From Brevundimonas pishanensis (lineage in GTDB: Bacteria > Pseudomonadota > Alphaproteobacteria > Caulobacterales > Caulobacteraceae): 64,000 nt of DNA. Numbering within the stretch: position 1 is the first letter of the stretch; every line of letters begins with the position of its first letter. Of the stretch, positions 48,373 through 60,089 are shown piece by piece. The notes under the pieces were generated by a model, which worked only from the letters and a program-made list of their open reading frames with translations, did no database searches and had not been told where the DNA came from. Location of the stretch: NCBI RefSeq assembly GCF_022750635.1, contig NZ_JAJKBG010000002.1, positions 372,001 to 436,000 of the forward strand, written 5' to 3'. The translations under genes and the position numbers were made by a program.

Positions 48373-49611
48373 TCACACAAAGAAGTTCCGCGCCTTGATC
48401 AGCGCATCGGCGAAGGCATCAACCTCCTCCACCGTATTATATAGGGCGAACGAGGCGCGCGTGCTCGACGTCACGCCCAATCTTTTGGCTAGAGGTTCCG
48501 CACAGTGCAGGCCCGCGCGGACCGCCACGCCATAGCGGTCCATAATCTGGGCGATGTCGTGGGCGTGTGCACCTTCGACGGTAAAGGTCAGCAAAGCGCC
48601 CTTCCCTTCGGCGGTGCCCAGAATACGCAGCCAATTCAGACCGCCCAGACGTTCGACTGCACGGTCATACAGCGCCTGTTCGTGCGCGATGACAGCCTGC
48701 GGATCGAACGACATCAGCCATTCCAGCGCCGTGCCAAGGCCTACAGCCTCGATGATCGGCGGGGTCCCCGCTTCGAAACGATGCGGCGGCTTGGCATAGG
48801 TGATGCGCTCCTGCTCGACCGTCTCGATCATCTCGCCACCGCCTTGATACGGCGGCAGTGCCTCCAGAGCCTCGCTCGTGCCGTACAGCGCGCCAATGCC
48901 GGTCGGGCCATACAGCTTGTGGCCGGTGATAACGTAGAAGTCGCAGCCGATGGCTTGAACGTCCGGTGCAGCATGAACCGCACCCTGACACCCGTCGATG
49001 ACGACCTTGGCACCCGCCGCGTGGGCCAGTCGGGTAATCTCGGCGACAGGATTGATGGTGCCCAACACATTCGACATGTGCGTCACGGCGACAACTCGGG
49101 TGCGCTCGTTCAGCAGGCCTTTGAAGGCCTCCATGTCCAGCGACCCATCGTCTTTGATCGGTGCGAAGCGCAGAACAGCACCTTTGCGCTCGCGCAGCAG
49201 GTGCCACGGGACAATGTTGGAGTGGTGCTCCATCTCGGTGACGATGATCTCGTCACCTTCCTTGATGGACAGGCCCAGACCGTTGGCGACCAGATTGAAC
49301 GCTTCGGTGCCGCCCTTGGTCCAGACGATGTTTTCCGGCGACGGCGCGTTCAGGAAACGCGCCACCGTGGCACGTGCCGCCTCAAAGGCTTCGGTCGCCT
49401 CGTTCGACAGGGTGTGAAGCCCGCGGTGCACATTGGCATAGCCGTTGGACATCACGTCGACGAAGCGGTCGATCACCACCTGCGGCTTCTGGGCCGAGGC
49501 AGCGTTATCCAGATAGACCAGCGGACGGCCGTTCACCTGACGCGACAGGATCGGAAACTGTTCGCGTACGGCATAAGGGTCAAAAGTTTTCACAGACGAT
49601 CCGTCAGCCAT
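48373..49611 (-). CDS. sufS: Group II cysteine desulfurase SufS
   Basis: 412 residues; PLP lysine in VITGHKLYGPTGIGALYG; active-site Cys in VRAGLHCAEPLAKRLG; LDNAASAQKPQVVIDRFVDV and EHHSNIVPWHLLRERKGAVL also fit SufS/CsdA. Provides sulphane sulphur for SufBCD. It overlaps sufD by 22 bp. No sufE is visible beside it, so the transpersulphurase must be encoded elsewhere. Confidence 0.96.
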   Translation of the reverse strand: MADGSSVKTFDPYAVREQFPILSRQVNGRPLVYLDNAASAQKPQVVIDRFVDVMSNGYANVHRGLHTLSNEATEAFEAARATVARFLNAPSPENIVWTKGGTEAFNLVANGLGLSIKEGDEIIVTEMEHHSNIVPWHLLRERKGAVLRFAPIKDDGSLDMEAFKGLLNERTRVVAVTHMSNVLGTINPVAEITRLAHAAGAKVVIDGCQGAVHAAPDVQAIGCDFYVITGHKLYGPTGIGALYGTSEALEALPPYQGGGEMIETVEQERITYAKPPHRFEAGTPPIIEAVGLGTALEWLMSFDPQAVIAHEQALYDRAVERLGGLNWLRILGTAEGKGALLTFTVEGAHAHDIAQIMDRYGVAVRAGLHCAEPLAKRLGVTSSTRASFALYNTVEEVDAFADALIKARNFFV

Positions 49612-50605
49612 TGGTCAACCCGTTCGCGGATGTCTTCACGCTCGATGCGGTCCACGACTTCGCCAAGGAAGGCGGTCGTCAGCAGCGCACGGGCTTCGTC
49701 TTCGGTGATGCCGCGCGACTGCATGTAGAACAGGGCGGATTCATCCAGCGTACCGACCGTATTGCCGTGTGCGCACTGAACGTCATCGGCATAGATGATC
49801 AGTTCCGGCTTGGCGTCGATTTCGGCGCGTTCACCGGCGATCAGGGCGTGATGGCCCATGCGGGCATCGGTGCCATCGGCACCGCGCTCGACGATGATCT
49901 TGCCCTGGAACACACCGCGCGAGGTATCGCGGGCCACGCCCTTGGACAGTTGGCTGGTGGTCCCGTTTGCGGCCAGATGGTCGACCACGGTCGTCAGGTC
50001 CACGTGACGCGAACCGTTCAGGACATAGACGCCGTCCAGACGGGCATCTGCGCCATCGGCATAGTGGGCCAATCGGGTCTCAATCCGTTGAAGCTTGGCA
50101 CCGGTCGAGACAACCGTCTGGGCAAGCTTGCCGCCGGCAGCCAAAGTGATTTCTGCATCAACGATCGAGACAGCGTCGGCCACGTCATCGGCGACAACAA
50201 TCCGCGTCAAAAAGCCACCAGCCTCGACCACATAGGTGAGGCGAACGTGAGAGGCATAGGCCGAGCCTGCACCTTCATAGCTTTCAACGACCGTCACCGA
50301 GCTACCGGCCGGTACACGCACGTCATAGCGGGCACTGTGGGCTGTTCCCGTGGCGTCGGACACGAAGCGCAGAGCCAGAGTTTGCTTACCCGCAGCCGTG
50401 AAAGATGCCTCGTCCGACTGGCCATTGGCGAACACAACAACGGTGTCAGCAATGTCGTCGAAGGCACCGGCGGTGCCCACATTGGCCGTAGGCGAAACTT
50501 GGGGCGCGTCGCGAAGAACGCGCGCCAAGTCGCTGTATTTCCAAGCCTCGACCCGACGTGAAGGATAGGTCGTCGGATCCAGCAGGTTCAGTTGGGCCGA
50601 TGCGC

Positions 50606-50609
<4 letters not shown>
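49590..50609 (-). CDS. sufD: SufD scaffold subunit
   Basis: 339 residues of the SufB/SufD beta-helix family: KYSDLARVLRDAPQVSPTA at the N terminus, GVARDTSRGVFQGKIIVERG, DAKPELIIYADDVQCAHGNT (conserved His) and LFYMQSRGITEDEARALLTT. Partner of SufB and SufC in the cluster scaffold. It overlaps sufC by 4 bp. Confidence 0.95.
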
Positions 50610-51355
<746 letters not shown>

Positions 51356-51368
51356 TGTTTTTGTTACC

Positions 51369-52835
<1,467 letters not shown>

Positions 52836-52838
52836 AAG

Positions 52839-53975
52839 TTACGCGACTTTCTTCACACCGGATGGGTGACGCGACTGGTGTTTTTCCCAAGCTGCGATCC
52901 AGGCATCGGCGAAGCGAACCCAATCGCTTTCGACCGTGCCCCAACCACCCGAAATCCTCACGCCGCCCGTCGCCAGGTGATCCAGCCCCATCGCCAACAT
53001 GGTCTTGGAGGGTTTCACCTTGCCCGACGAGCAAGCCGATCCGGCAGAGATCATCACCCCGGCCAGATCCAAACTGATCAATTGCTGCGGGCTGTCCCAG
53101 CCCTCTACAGCCATAAACAATGTGTTCGGCAGGCGCGGTGCGCCATAACCGACGATGGTCGCACCAGCGGCCTTTACACGTGCTTCGGCGGCATCACGCC
53201 AGGCGGAATGATCGATACCTTCGCCCATTTCGCGCTGAACGCAGATCGCTGCGGCCCCAAATCCAGCAATCCCCGGAACATTCTCGGTACCTGCACGAAG
53301 GCCGCGCTCTTGACCCGCACCATGGACGATGCGGATGGCGTTCTTGCCCTCTGCCACAACCAATGCACCGACCCCTTGGGGGCCTCCGATCTTGTGCGCG
53401 GACAAGGTGACGGTATCGGCACCCAGTTTACGGATATCGACTTCGATCTTGCCCAACGTCTGGATCGCATCGACATGCATCCAGCCGCCCTGCGCGTGAA
53501 CCAGTTCTGCAGCCCGCTCGACTGGCTGGATCACGCCGCTTTCGTTGTTTGCGTGGTGCAGGGCCACGAAGGTGCGCACACCATCGCTCAATGCGTTCTC
53601 AAGCCAGTCCAGATCAGCGACGCCCAGCCCATCGACCGGCATCACTTCGACGGGAACGCCAGCGTGAGCGGCAGCCTCAGCAACGCAAGGATGTTCGGTC
53701 GCATTGACGATCACGCGCTCGCAACCGGCAGCCACCGCACTGGCGATTGCCTGCGCGTTGGATTCCGTACCGCCGGAGGAAAAGATAATCGAGGTTGGAT
53801 CGGCTCCAACAAGCTCGGCCACCGCAGCACGGGCAGTTTCGACACGCGCACGCGCCTTTCGGCCCAAGGCGTGGACCGCCGAAGGGTTACCGCCCGGCGA
53901 CATTGCGTCGATGACAGCGTCACGCACCTCGGGTCGCACCAGACCCGAAGCGTTGTAATCCAGATAAATATTCAT
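52839..53975 (-). CDS. Group I cysteine desulfurase (IscS/NifS-like)
   Basis: 378 residues. YLDYNASGLVRPEVRDAVID, FSSGGTESNAQAIASAVAAG, PLP lysine in LSAHKIGGPQGVGALVVAEG and the catalytic Cys loop ISAGSACSSGKVKPSKTML. A second desulfurase beside sufS, second gene of the operon after the Rrf2 regulator. It overlaps the regulator by 4 bp. Class I enzymes may serve tRNA thiolation as well as clusters. Confidence 0.93.
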   Translation of the reverse strand: MNIYLDYNASGLVRPEVRDAVIDAMSPGGNPSAVHALGRKARARVETARAAVAELVGADPTSIIFSSGGTESNAQAIASAVAAGCERVIVNATEHPCVAEAAAHAGVPVEVMPVDGLGVADLDWLENALSDGVRTFVALHHANNESGVIQPVERAAELVHAQGGWMHVDAIQTLGKIEVDIRKLGADTVTLSAHKIGGPQGVGALVVAEGKNAIRIVHGAGQERGLRAGTENVPGIAGFGAAAICVQREMGEGIDHSAWRDAAEARVKAAGATIVGYGAPRLPNTLFMAVEGWDSPQQLISLDLAGVMISAGSACSSGKVKPSKTMLAMGLDHLATGGVRISGGWGTVESDWVRFADAWIAAWEKHQSRHPSGVKKVA

Positions 53976-54424
53976 GCTGCGGCGTTCACCTGCGCGTTGC
54001 GACGCTCGCGAAGACGGTTCTTCACAACGTCGTCCAGCGAGACACTGGCCAGATATCGATGGATTTCAGCGCCCAGATCTTCCCAGAGGTTATGGGTGAT
54101 ACAGCGCTCGCCTGCCATCATACAGCCACCGGCTTTGACATGGCTCTCGCAACGCGTCGCACGGATAGGCTCGTCTACGGCGAGGACAATATCGGCAACC
54201 CATGTCTCCGACGTTGCTCTCGCCAGACGATAGCCGCCCCCCGGGCCGCGCACACTCGTCACCAGATCGGCTTTGCGCAGGCGCGCAAACAACTGTTCGA
54301 GATAAGAGAGCGATATTTCCTGACGCGCGGCGATTTCGGCAAGCGACACAGCCCTGTCCGCGCCATTGCGCGCCAGATCGGCCATCGCCATCACCGCATA
54401 ACGACCCTTTGTTGAAAGGCGCAT
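53972..54424 (-). CDS. iscR: Rrf2-family Fe-S regulator (IscR-like)
   Basis: 150 residues from MRLSTKGRYAVMAMADLARN. Winged-helix with SLAEIAARQEISLSYLEQLF and LVTSVRGPGGGYRLARATSE. Cluster ligands CESHVKAGGC MMAGERC and ITH (three Cys with a nearby His) fit IscR, though the first spacing is longer (C-X8-C-X6-C). It probably senses cluster status and represses its own suf operon. Earlier upstream frame rejected: it lacks conservation and crosses the promoter. Confidence 0.93.
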   Translation of the reverse strand: MRLSTKGRYAVMAMADLARNGADRAVSLAEIAARQEISLSYLEQLFARLRKADLVTSVRGPGGGYRLARATSETWVADIVLAVDEPIRATRCESHVKAGGCMMAGERCITHNLWEDLGAEIHRYLASVSLDDVVKNRLRERRNAQVNAAA

Positions 54425-54515
54425 CGAAATCCTCAAAAAATGCACGCTTTTCAGGGTTGTTGTGGTAGAACCCGCGCCCTTACAGGCGAATGCGCGACAC
54501 TGTGGGGCTTTAGAA

Positions 54516-54539
54516 AGTCCTACTGCGTTAGTCAAGTAT
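54516..54539 (-). promoter_or_regulatory. IscR type-1-like box and iscR-suf promoter
   Basis: On the minus strand ATACTTGACTAACGCAGTAGG fits the type-1 pattern ATASYYGACTRWWWYAGTCRR in most positions, including both GACT/AGT cores. The -35 TTGACT lies inside the box; TAAAGC follows after 17 bases as a -10. Autorepression by steric block is implied. Confidence 0.75.
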
Positions 54540-54585
54540 TCTGCCGCGATGAAATACATGTTGAACGACAGGGACTCTGCGATCC

Positions 54586-55236
54586 ATGCCTGAAGTCATT
54601 CTTCCCGGTGCAGCCGGCCGTATCGAAGGCCGTTATTCGCCGGGCAAGCGCCCCAATGCACCGATCGCGCTGATCCTGCACCCCCACCCGAAAGCGGGTG
54701 GCCACATGAACAATCCGGTCGCTGTGACCCTGCACAAGCTGTTCGTAGAGCGTGGCTTTGCCACCTTGCGCTACAACTCGCGCGGCGTGGGCAAGTCGCA
54801 GGGCGAGTTCGATAGCGGCATCGGCGAACTGGCAGACGCAGCGACCGCTCTGGACTGGCTGCAAGCCAATAACCCTGCTGCGACCCAGACGTGGGTGGCT
54901 GGTTATCAGTTTGGTGCCTACATCGGCATGCAACTGCTGATGCGCCGTCCCGAAACCGATGGTTTCATCTCGGTGTCGCCGCCGTCGAACATTTACGACT
55001 TCAGCTTCCTGGCACCTTGCCCAGCTTCGGGCCTGTTCCTGCACGGCACGGCTGACACGGTCGTCCCGCCGGTGGAAGTCGAGCGCGTGGTCAACAAGCT
55101 GCGCACCCAAAAGGGCATCATCATCGATTACGAACTGGAAGAAGGCGCTTCGCACTTCTGGCAGGACCACATGGGGGCCGTCGATCGCCGCGTCGGTGCC
55201 TATCTGGACAAGCGTCTGGAAGAAAAGCCGGCTTGA
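54586..55236 (+). CDS. Alpha/beta-hydrolase-fold protein lacking the nucleophile serine
   Basis: 216 residues of the COG2945-like family: ALILHPHPKAGGHMNNPVAV, LRYNSRGVGKSQGEFDSGIG, SVSPPSNIYDFSFLAPCPAS, GLFLHGTADTVVPPVEVERV, EEGASHFWQDHM. The nucleophile elbow is GYQFGA: Gln108 replaces the expected Ser (GxSxG). The catalytic His and Asp regions are present. It may be an inactive or non-hydrolase member. Divergent from iscR; followed by a terminator. Confidence 0.88.
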   Translation: MPEVILPGAAGRIEGRYSPGKRPNAPIALILHPHPKAGGHMNNPVAVTLHKLFVERGFATLRYNSRGVGKSQGEFDSGIGELADAATALDWLQANNPAATQTWVAGYQFGAYIGMQLLMRRPETDGFISVSPPSNIYDFSFLAPCPASGLFLHGTADTVVPPVEVERVVNKLRTQKGIIIDYELEEGASHFWQDHMGAVDRRVGAYLDKRLEEKPA

Positions 55237-55315
55237 TGGCTTGTGCGGTGGCATAGCCACCGCGCCCCTATGCTCGACCCGCGGGGTCTCGCGGCTTGAG
55301 GGGCAAGTCTAAAGA

Positions 55316-55352
55316 TAAAAGGGCGCGCTTCCGGTTGGAGGCGCGCCTTTTT
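55316..55352. terminator. Bidirectional terminator between convergent genes
   Basis: GGCGCGC (55322-55328) pairs with GCGCGCC (55341-55347), followed by TTTTT on plus and preceded by AAAA for the minus direction. Confidence 0.82.
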
Positions 55353-55354
55353 CA

Positions 55355-56020
55355 TCAGCAGGGCATGGCTTGGAATCCAGCGACATACTCGGCGTATGTA
55401 TCAGGGAAGCCCATCGCTCGGCGACGCTCGTCAACATTGTCTGGATCCTCTAGATACAGCGCAACCCAACGGCCATTCTCGCAAGCGACCTGAGAGCCAT
55501 ATCGCTGTGGCCGTTGCTCGGACAAGGCCAGACGGTCGTACATCAACGCATAGGCCGGGCCAGCAACCTCGCCCTGCGCGACCAAAGGCTCGAGCACCGG
55601 CACAAAACGCCGCCAAGTCTCAACATCGGAGTGCTGGACGACATAAAAGGCCGTCGTAGCAACCTCGTCGCCATAGCGACTACGCAGATACCAGCCCTCG
55701 GGCGGCAAATGATCCAACACGATCTGGAGGTTCTTGCGGTCCTGATCCTCCATTATCGGCCTAAGAGCGGCGCGAGCTTCCGCTTTGTCTTCTACCGACA
55801 TGCTACTGCGCATGATGTCGCTGATGGCCGTGCGCGGAGCCTGATCCAGCACATAGACGCTGGCAAAGCGCGTTTTCAGGTCTGCATCCGGCGGCAGGCT
55901 ATCCAGCTTCGCGCGCTCCTGATCCATCTTCTGGACCAGTGTTACGATGAACTGGTCGGACGGTGACTGTTCTGCACAGCCTCCCAGACAAAGCAGACCT
56001 ACAGCAAACAGCCAAACCAT
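55355..56020 (-). CDS. Lipoprotein, DUF6624-like
   Basis: 221 residues. Lipobox VGLLCLGGC at residue 15. The rest is helical (LVQKMDQERAKLDSLPPDAD, IVLDHLPPEGWYLRSRYGDE, DVETWRRFVPVLEPLVAQGE) with the GWYLRSRYGDEVATTAFYVV motif typical of DUF6624. Function unknown. Precedes, in the same direction, the transporter gene by 12 bp upstream. Confidence 0.8.
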   Translation of the reverse strand: MVWLFAVGLLCLGGCAEQSPSDQFIVTLVQKMDQERAKLDSLPPDADLKTRFASVYVLDQAPRTAISDIMRSSMSVEDKAEARAALRPIMEDQDRKNLQIVLDHLPPEGWYLRSRYGDEVATTAFYVVQHSDVETWRRFVPVLEPLVAQGEVAGPAYALMYDRLALSEQRPQRYGSQVACENGRWVALYLEDPDNVDERRRAMGFPDTYAEYVAGFQAMPC

Positions 56021-56032
56021 CGCACCCGCTCC

Positions 56033-56992
56033 TTAATGCTCGGCGTCGCGCTCCACCACTGCCACCGGACGGTGAGCACGGACACACCAGATAACACTGA
56101 TCACCATCAAGATCATCGCTACGATCTCAATCGCCGTCGGTCCGCGCTGTTCCAGAATGAAGCCGTAAAGGAAGGCAAAGAGCGTTTCGAAAACGATCAT
56201 CTGACCGAGCATGGTCAAGGGCAACAGGCGGCTGGCGCGGTTCCATAGAGCGTTGCCAACGACCGATGCCAGAATCGCGATGCCGACGCTGACGGCGAGG
56301 AAGCGGGTCCACACTTCGCTGTTCATCGCGCCCATGGTCAGAGATGCAGGAATGATCAGCAGCAGGGCGAGCGCCCCTGTCATGACACCGATCAGCAGCG
56401 ACCAGTCGTGCGAGCTGACATGGCTGAGGCGCACCATCCAGCGGCTGTTTCCCACGGCATAGGCCGTCCACACCACCAGTGCGATCAGGGCGCACGCCAG
56501 CCCTATCAGCACTGTCGCCAGACTGCTGTCGGCGGCCAAATGGCCGCGCGTCAGGCTCTCCCAGCCGATGAGCCCGATAGCTACGGCGGCAACGGCGATG
56601 GGCGGGCCAACATGGCTGACAGGCGGAGAGTCCTTGTCGCGCAGCCCCCACAGCGCCACGACGACAGGCACAGCCCCGACGATCAACGCCGAGGCGGCGA
56701 CCCCTGCGAAATGCACGGAAACCACGAGGAACAGGTAATAAACTACATTGCCTGCGAGGCTCAGCCAGACCAGAGCCCACCACGTCTTGGCGTCCAACAG
56801 CGCCACCAATCGCTTCCAGCGCGGCGCGATCAACATAGCGGCAATCAGGCCATATGAGATGTAGCGCCCCGCCGCCAACAGCCACGGCGATGCTTCCGGA
56901 ACGAGCTTGGGCGCGAGGAAGACCAGCCCCCACATGGCGCCCGCGCCCAAACCGCTGAGGACGCCCCACAAACGCGCACTGGATACTGTCAC
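56033..56992 (-). CDS. DMT-superfamily (EamA) transporter
   Basis: 319 residues, ten hydrophobic helices in two EamA halves (GLGAGAMWGLVFLAPKLVPE; VVWTAYAVGNSRWMVRL; MTGALALLLIIPASLTMGAM). Substrate unknown. It starts 1 bp after the anmK stop, an arrangement suggesting co-transcription with anmK, possibly for a cell wall or sugar-related substrate (inference only). Confidence 0.85.
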   Translation of the reverse strand: MTVSSARLWGVLSGLGAGAMWGLVFLAPKLVPEASPWLLAAGRYISYGLIAAMLIAPRWKRLVALLDAKTWWALVWLSLAGNVVYYLFLVVSVHFAGVAASALIVGAVPVVVALWGLRDKDSPPVSHVGPPIAVAAVAIGLIGWESLTRGHLAADSSLATVLIGLACALIALVVWTAYAVGNSRWMVRLSHVSSHDWSLLIGVMTGALALLLIIPASLTMGAMNSEVWTRFLAVSVGIAILASVVGNALWNRASRLLPLTMLGQMIVFETLFAFLYGFILEQRGPTAIEIVAMILMVISVIWCVRAHRPVAVVERDAEH

Positions 56993-58135
56993 TTACTCGT
57001 CTCCGGGAAGAACGGTTTGGCCGCCCGTCAAAGGTTGTGTGACGCCTGTCGTGCCGGGGAAGCTGATAGGCAAACCAAGGTGGCTGCGCGCGGCCAGATA
57101 GGCGAAGGCTTCGGCCTCGATGCTGTCACCGCGCCAGCCCTTATCTTCAGCCGTTGTTACGGGCATCGACAGACGCGAGCGGATGGCATCCATCAGCGCA
57201 GGATTTCGACGTCCGCCACCGCATACGATGACTTCCTTGGGCGCTTCGCTGCAACGACCGACGCCCAGCGCCACGGCCTGAGCCGCAAACGCCGTTAGGG
57301 TCGCGGCGGCGTCCTCGATTGCCAGATGCTCGACGGCATCCAGCGAGAAGTCGAAGCGGTCGAGAGACTTCGGCCCCGTCGTCTTGAAGTACGGGTGCGA
57401 GAGGTAATCGGCCAGCACTGCCTCATCGACCGTACCGGCCCGTGCCAGTGCGCCGTTCTCGTCCATGCGCTTGCGTGTGCGCGACTGAACCAGAAGATCG
57501 ACCATTCCGTTCGCGGGCCCCGTATCGAACGCTTCAAGCTCACCGTCAGCGCGAACAAGAGTGATGTTCCCTACGCCCCCAAGGTTCAACACGGCCACCG
57601 GTCCCGAAAGGCCCGAATAACGCACCAGAGCCGCGTGATAGACTGGGGCCAAAGGTGCGCCCTGCCCGCCTGCGGCGACATCTGCGGTGCGGAAATCGAA
57701 GACAACGGGTCGGCCCAAACCGTCGGCCACCGCCTGAGCGTCGATCAACTGGACCGTGCGACCAACCTGCTCTTCGGTCGGTGCCTCGTGCAACACGGTC
57801 TGTCCGTGCACACCCACCAGATCGAGCGAAGACGTCTTCACCCCGTTCATCGCCATAAACGACAGCGACGCGGCCAGATGTGCGTCGGCCACCGCAGCGC
57901 GCGCGTCGTCAAAGCTCTCCGGCTCTTCCTCGTCGCGCTCCCAGTCGAAAGCGTCTTCGATGGCGTATTCGAGGGCCTCGCGCGTGTCGGGGTCCAGCTT
58001 CATCTCGCCTGCTGGACCGAACCCGATAATGTCGTGCCCGTCCGTCTCCAGAACCGCCATATCCACGGCATCCAGAGAAGTGCCCGTCATGAAACCGAGC
58101 ACGCGAAGGGTCTTGTTAGAAGCTTGAACCGTCAT
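56993..58135 (-). CDS. anmK: Anhydro-N-acetylmuramic acid kinase
   Basis: 380 residues from the ATG at 58135. Motifs GFMTGTSLDAVDMAVLETDG, LVGVHGQTVLHEAPTEEQVG, VFDFRTADVAAGGQGAPLAP and AVLNLGGVGNITLVRADGEL, FDTGPANGMVDLLVQS. It converts anhMurNAc from peptidoglycan recycling to MurNAc-6-phosphate. Divergent from tyrS; a 9-bp inverted repeat lies in its promoter region. Confidence 0.96.
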   Translation of the reverse strand: MTVQASNKTLRVLGFMTGTSLDAVDMAVLETDGHDIIGFGPAGEMKLDPDTREALEYAIEDAFDWERDEEEPESFDDARAAVADAHLAASLSFMAMNGVKTSSLDLVGVHGQTVLHEAPTEEQVGRTVQLIDAQAVADGLGRPVVFDFRTADVAAGGQGAPLAPVYHAALVRYSGLSGPVAVLNLGGVGNITLVRADGELEAFDTGPANGMVDLLVQSRTRKRMDENGALARAGTVDEAVLADYLSHPYFKTTGPKSLDRFDFSLDAVEHLAIEDAAATLTAFAAQAVALGVGRCSEAPKEVIVCGGGRRNPALMDAIRSRLSMPVTTAEDKGWRGDSIEAEAFAYLAARSHLGLPISFPGTTGVTQPLTGGQTVLPGDE

Positions 58136-58149
58136 GCGGCTTGACTGCC

Positions 58150-58192
58150 ACGTCACGTTAGCCGTAGCTAGATGCATGATCGCACGTGACGT
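58150..58192. repeat. Inverted repeat upstream of anmK (ACGTCACGT...ACGTGACGT)
   Basis: Perfect 9-bp arms at 58150-58158 and 58184-58192, separated by 25 bases, in the 178-bp region between divergent anmK and tyrS. Centre-to-centre distance is 34 bp (about three turns), as for a dimeric operator pair. Confidence 0.6.
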
Positions 58193-58313
58193 TCTTTTCG
58201 TGACCTATTATTACGGCCTCGCCTAAGCGAGCGGCCGCGATCTTTGCCGCCCATTCCTTGGCGGCTGTATTCTCCGGAAAAATAGCCGCCGTTCTGACTG
58301 TAACGGATCTGCT

Positions 58314-59570
58314 ATGACCGAGACCGCCTTTAAGTCCGACTTCCTGAAGACCCTTCAGGAACGTGGCTATATTCACCAGATTACCCACCCGTCCGAACTG
58401 GACGAGGCTGCGGCAAAAGGTGTTGTCACCGGCTATATCGGCTTTGACGCAACGGCCCCGTCGCTACACGTCGGCTCGCTGATCCAGATCATGATGCTGC
58501 GTCGTCTCCAGCAGGCCGGCCACAAACCGATCGTCCTGATGGGTGGTGGCACGACCCGCGTCGGCGACCCCACGGGCAAGGACGCCTCGCGCCCGCAACT
58601 GACCGATGAGACCATTCAGGCCAATATCGACGGCATCCAGAAGGTCTTTGCCAAATTCCTGACGTTCGGTGATGGCCCGACCGATGCTGTCATGCTGAAC
58701 AATGACGAGTGGCTGTCCAAGTTCGGCTATGTGCAGTTCCTGCGCGACTTCGGCACCCACTTCACCATCAACCGCATGCTGGCTTACGACTCGGTCAAGC
58801 TGCGCCTCGAGCGTGAACAGCCGATGACCTTCCTCGAGTTCAACTACATGCTGATGCAGTCGGTAGATTTCCTGGAACTGAACCGTTCGCACAATGTCAC
58901 CCTGCAAATGGGCGGCTCGGACCAGTGGGGCAACATCACCTCGGGCGTGGACCTCGTGCGTCGCGTGGACCAGAAGTCGTCCTTCGGCCTGACCACGCCG
59001 CTGCTGACGACCGCGTCGGGCGGCAAGATGGGCAAGACCGCTGGCGGCGCGATCTGGTTGAACGAAGAGCAGCTCAGCTCCTACGACTACTGGCAGTTCT
59101 GGCGTAACGTTGAAGACGCCGACGTCTGTCGCTTCATGCGCCTGTTTACCGACCTGTCTCTGGAAGAGATCGCCGCGTTCGAGGCCATGGAAGGCGCTCA
59201 AATCAACGAAGCCAAGAAGGCCCTCGCCGACGCCACCACCACCATGATGCACGGTGAAGAAGCGGCCAAGGCTGCCCGCGCTGCTGCTGAAGCCGCGTTC
59301 GAGAAAGGTCAGTTGTCCGCTGACCTTCCGACGGTCGAACTGCCGCGTGACGAAGTGTTCGGTGCCATGATCGCTGCCGTTCTGACCAAGTCTGGCCTCA
59401 GCCAGTCCAACGGCGAAGCGCGCCGTCTGGCCCAAGGCGGCGGTCTGCGTCTGAACGATGTGGCCGTCACTGATGGCGCACAACTGGTGACCGAAGCGGA
59501 CATGAATGCCGATGGCGTCATCAAGCTGGCCGCCGGCAAGAAGAAGATCGTGCTGGTCAAGCCGGTCTGA
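58314..59570 (+). CDS. tyrS: Tyrosyl-tRNA synthetase
   Basis: 418 residues. HIGH-like HVGSL ([20 protein letters not shown]), [44 protein letters not shown]-like [11 protein letters not shown], and an S4 domain at the end ([20 protein letters not shown]). Charges tRNA-Tyr. Followed by bcp 51 bp downstream. Confidence 0.97.
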   Translation: MTETAFKSDFLKTLQERGYIHQITHPSELDEAAAKGVVTGYIGFDATAPSLHVGSLIQIMMLRRLQQAGHKPIVLMGGGTTRVGDPTGKDASRPQLTDETIQANIDGIQKVFAKFLTFGDGPTDAVMLNNDEWLSKFGYVQFLRDFGTHFTINRMLAYDSVKLRLEREQPMTFLEFNYMLMQSVDFLELNRSHNVTLQMGGSDQWGNITSGVDLVRRVDQKSSFGLTTPLLTTASGGKMGKTAGGAIWLNEEQLSSYDYWQFWRNVEDADVCRFMRLFTDLSLEEIAAFEAMEGAQINEAKKALADATTTMMHGEEAAKAARAAAEAAFEKGQLSADLPTVELPRDEVFGAMIAAVLTKSGLSQSNGEARRLAQGGGLRLNDVAVTDGAQLVTEADMNADGVIKLAAGKKKIVLVKPV

Positions 59571-59621
59571 TCAAACCGAATGAGGCCCGCGCGGGTCGTC
59601 GTATTTCCTGAGTTAAAGCAG

Positions 59622-60089
59622 ATGACTGAATTAAACACCGGCAATCCGGCACCCGCGCTGGTTCTTGCGACGGATGGCGAAGGCCAGTTCGACCTCGCGG
59701 CCCACAAGGGTCGCAAGGTCGTGGTCTATTTCTATCCCAAGGCCGACACGCCCGGCTGCACAACTGAGGGTCAGGACTTCTCTGCCCTCGCCGATCAGTT
59801 CGAGGCTGCCAACACCGTCGTCATCGGCATCTCGCGCGATCCCGTGAAAAAGCTCGATAAGTTTAAAACCAAGCATGGCCTCAAGGTTATCCTTGGCTCG
59901 GACGAGGAAGGCGTCGTGACCGAGGCGTGGGGCGTTTGGATCCTCAAAAAGCTTTATGGCCGCGAATACATGGGCATAGAGCGCGCCACCTTCCTGATCG
60001 ACAGCCAAGGCGCAATCGCCGGGGTCTGGCACAATGTGAAGGTCAAAGGCCACGCTTCAGCTGTGCTGAAGGCTGCGCAGGCCCTTTAA
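59622..60089 (+). CDS. bcp: Thioredoxin-dependent peroxidase Bcp (1-Cys type)
   Basis: 155 residues from ATG 59622. Peroxidatic Cys46 in FYPKADTPGCTTEGQDF; the position of the Bcp resolving Cys (five residues on) is Gln51, so resolution must be by an external thiol. SRDPVKKLDKFKTKHGLKVI and LKKLYGREYMGIERATFLID fit PRX_BCP. Reduces hydroperoxides. Confidence 0.95.
   Translation: MTELNTGNPAPALVLATDGEGQFDLAAHKGRKVVVYFYPKADTPGCTTEGQDFSALADQFEAANTVVIGISRDPVKKLDKFKTKHGLKVILGSDEEGVVTEAWGVWILKKLYGREYMGIERATFLIDSQGAIAGVWHNVKVKGHASAVLKAAQAL

Noticed and set aside
58158-58388. 76-aa minus-strand frame upstream of anmK
   Set aside because: Overlaps the tyrS start and promoter antisense; no motif or ribosome site.
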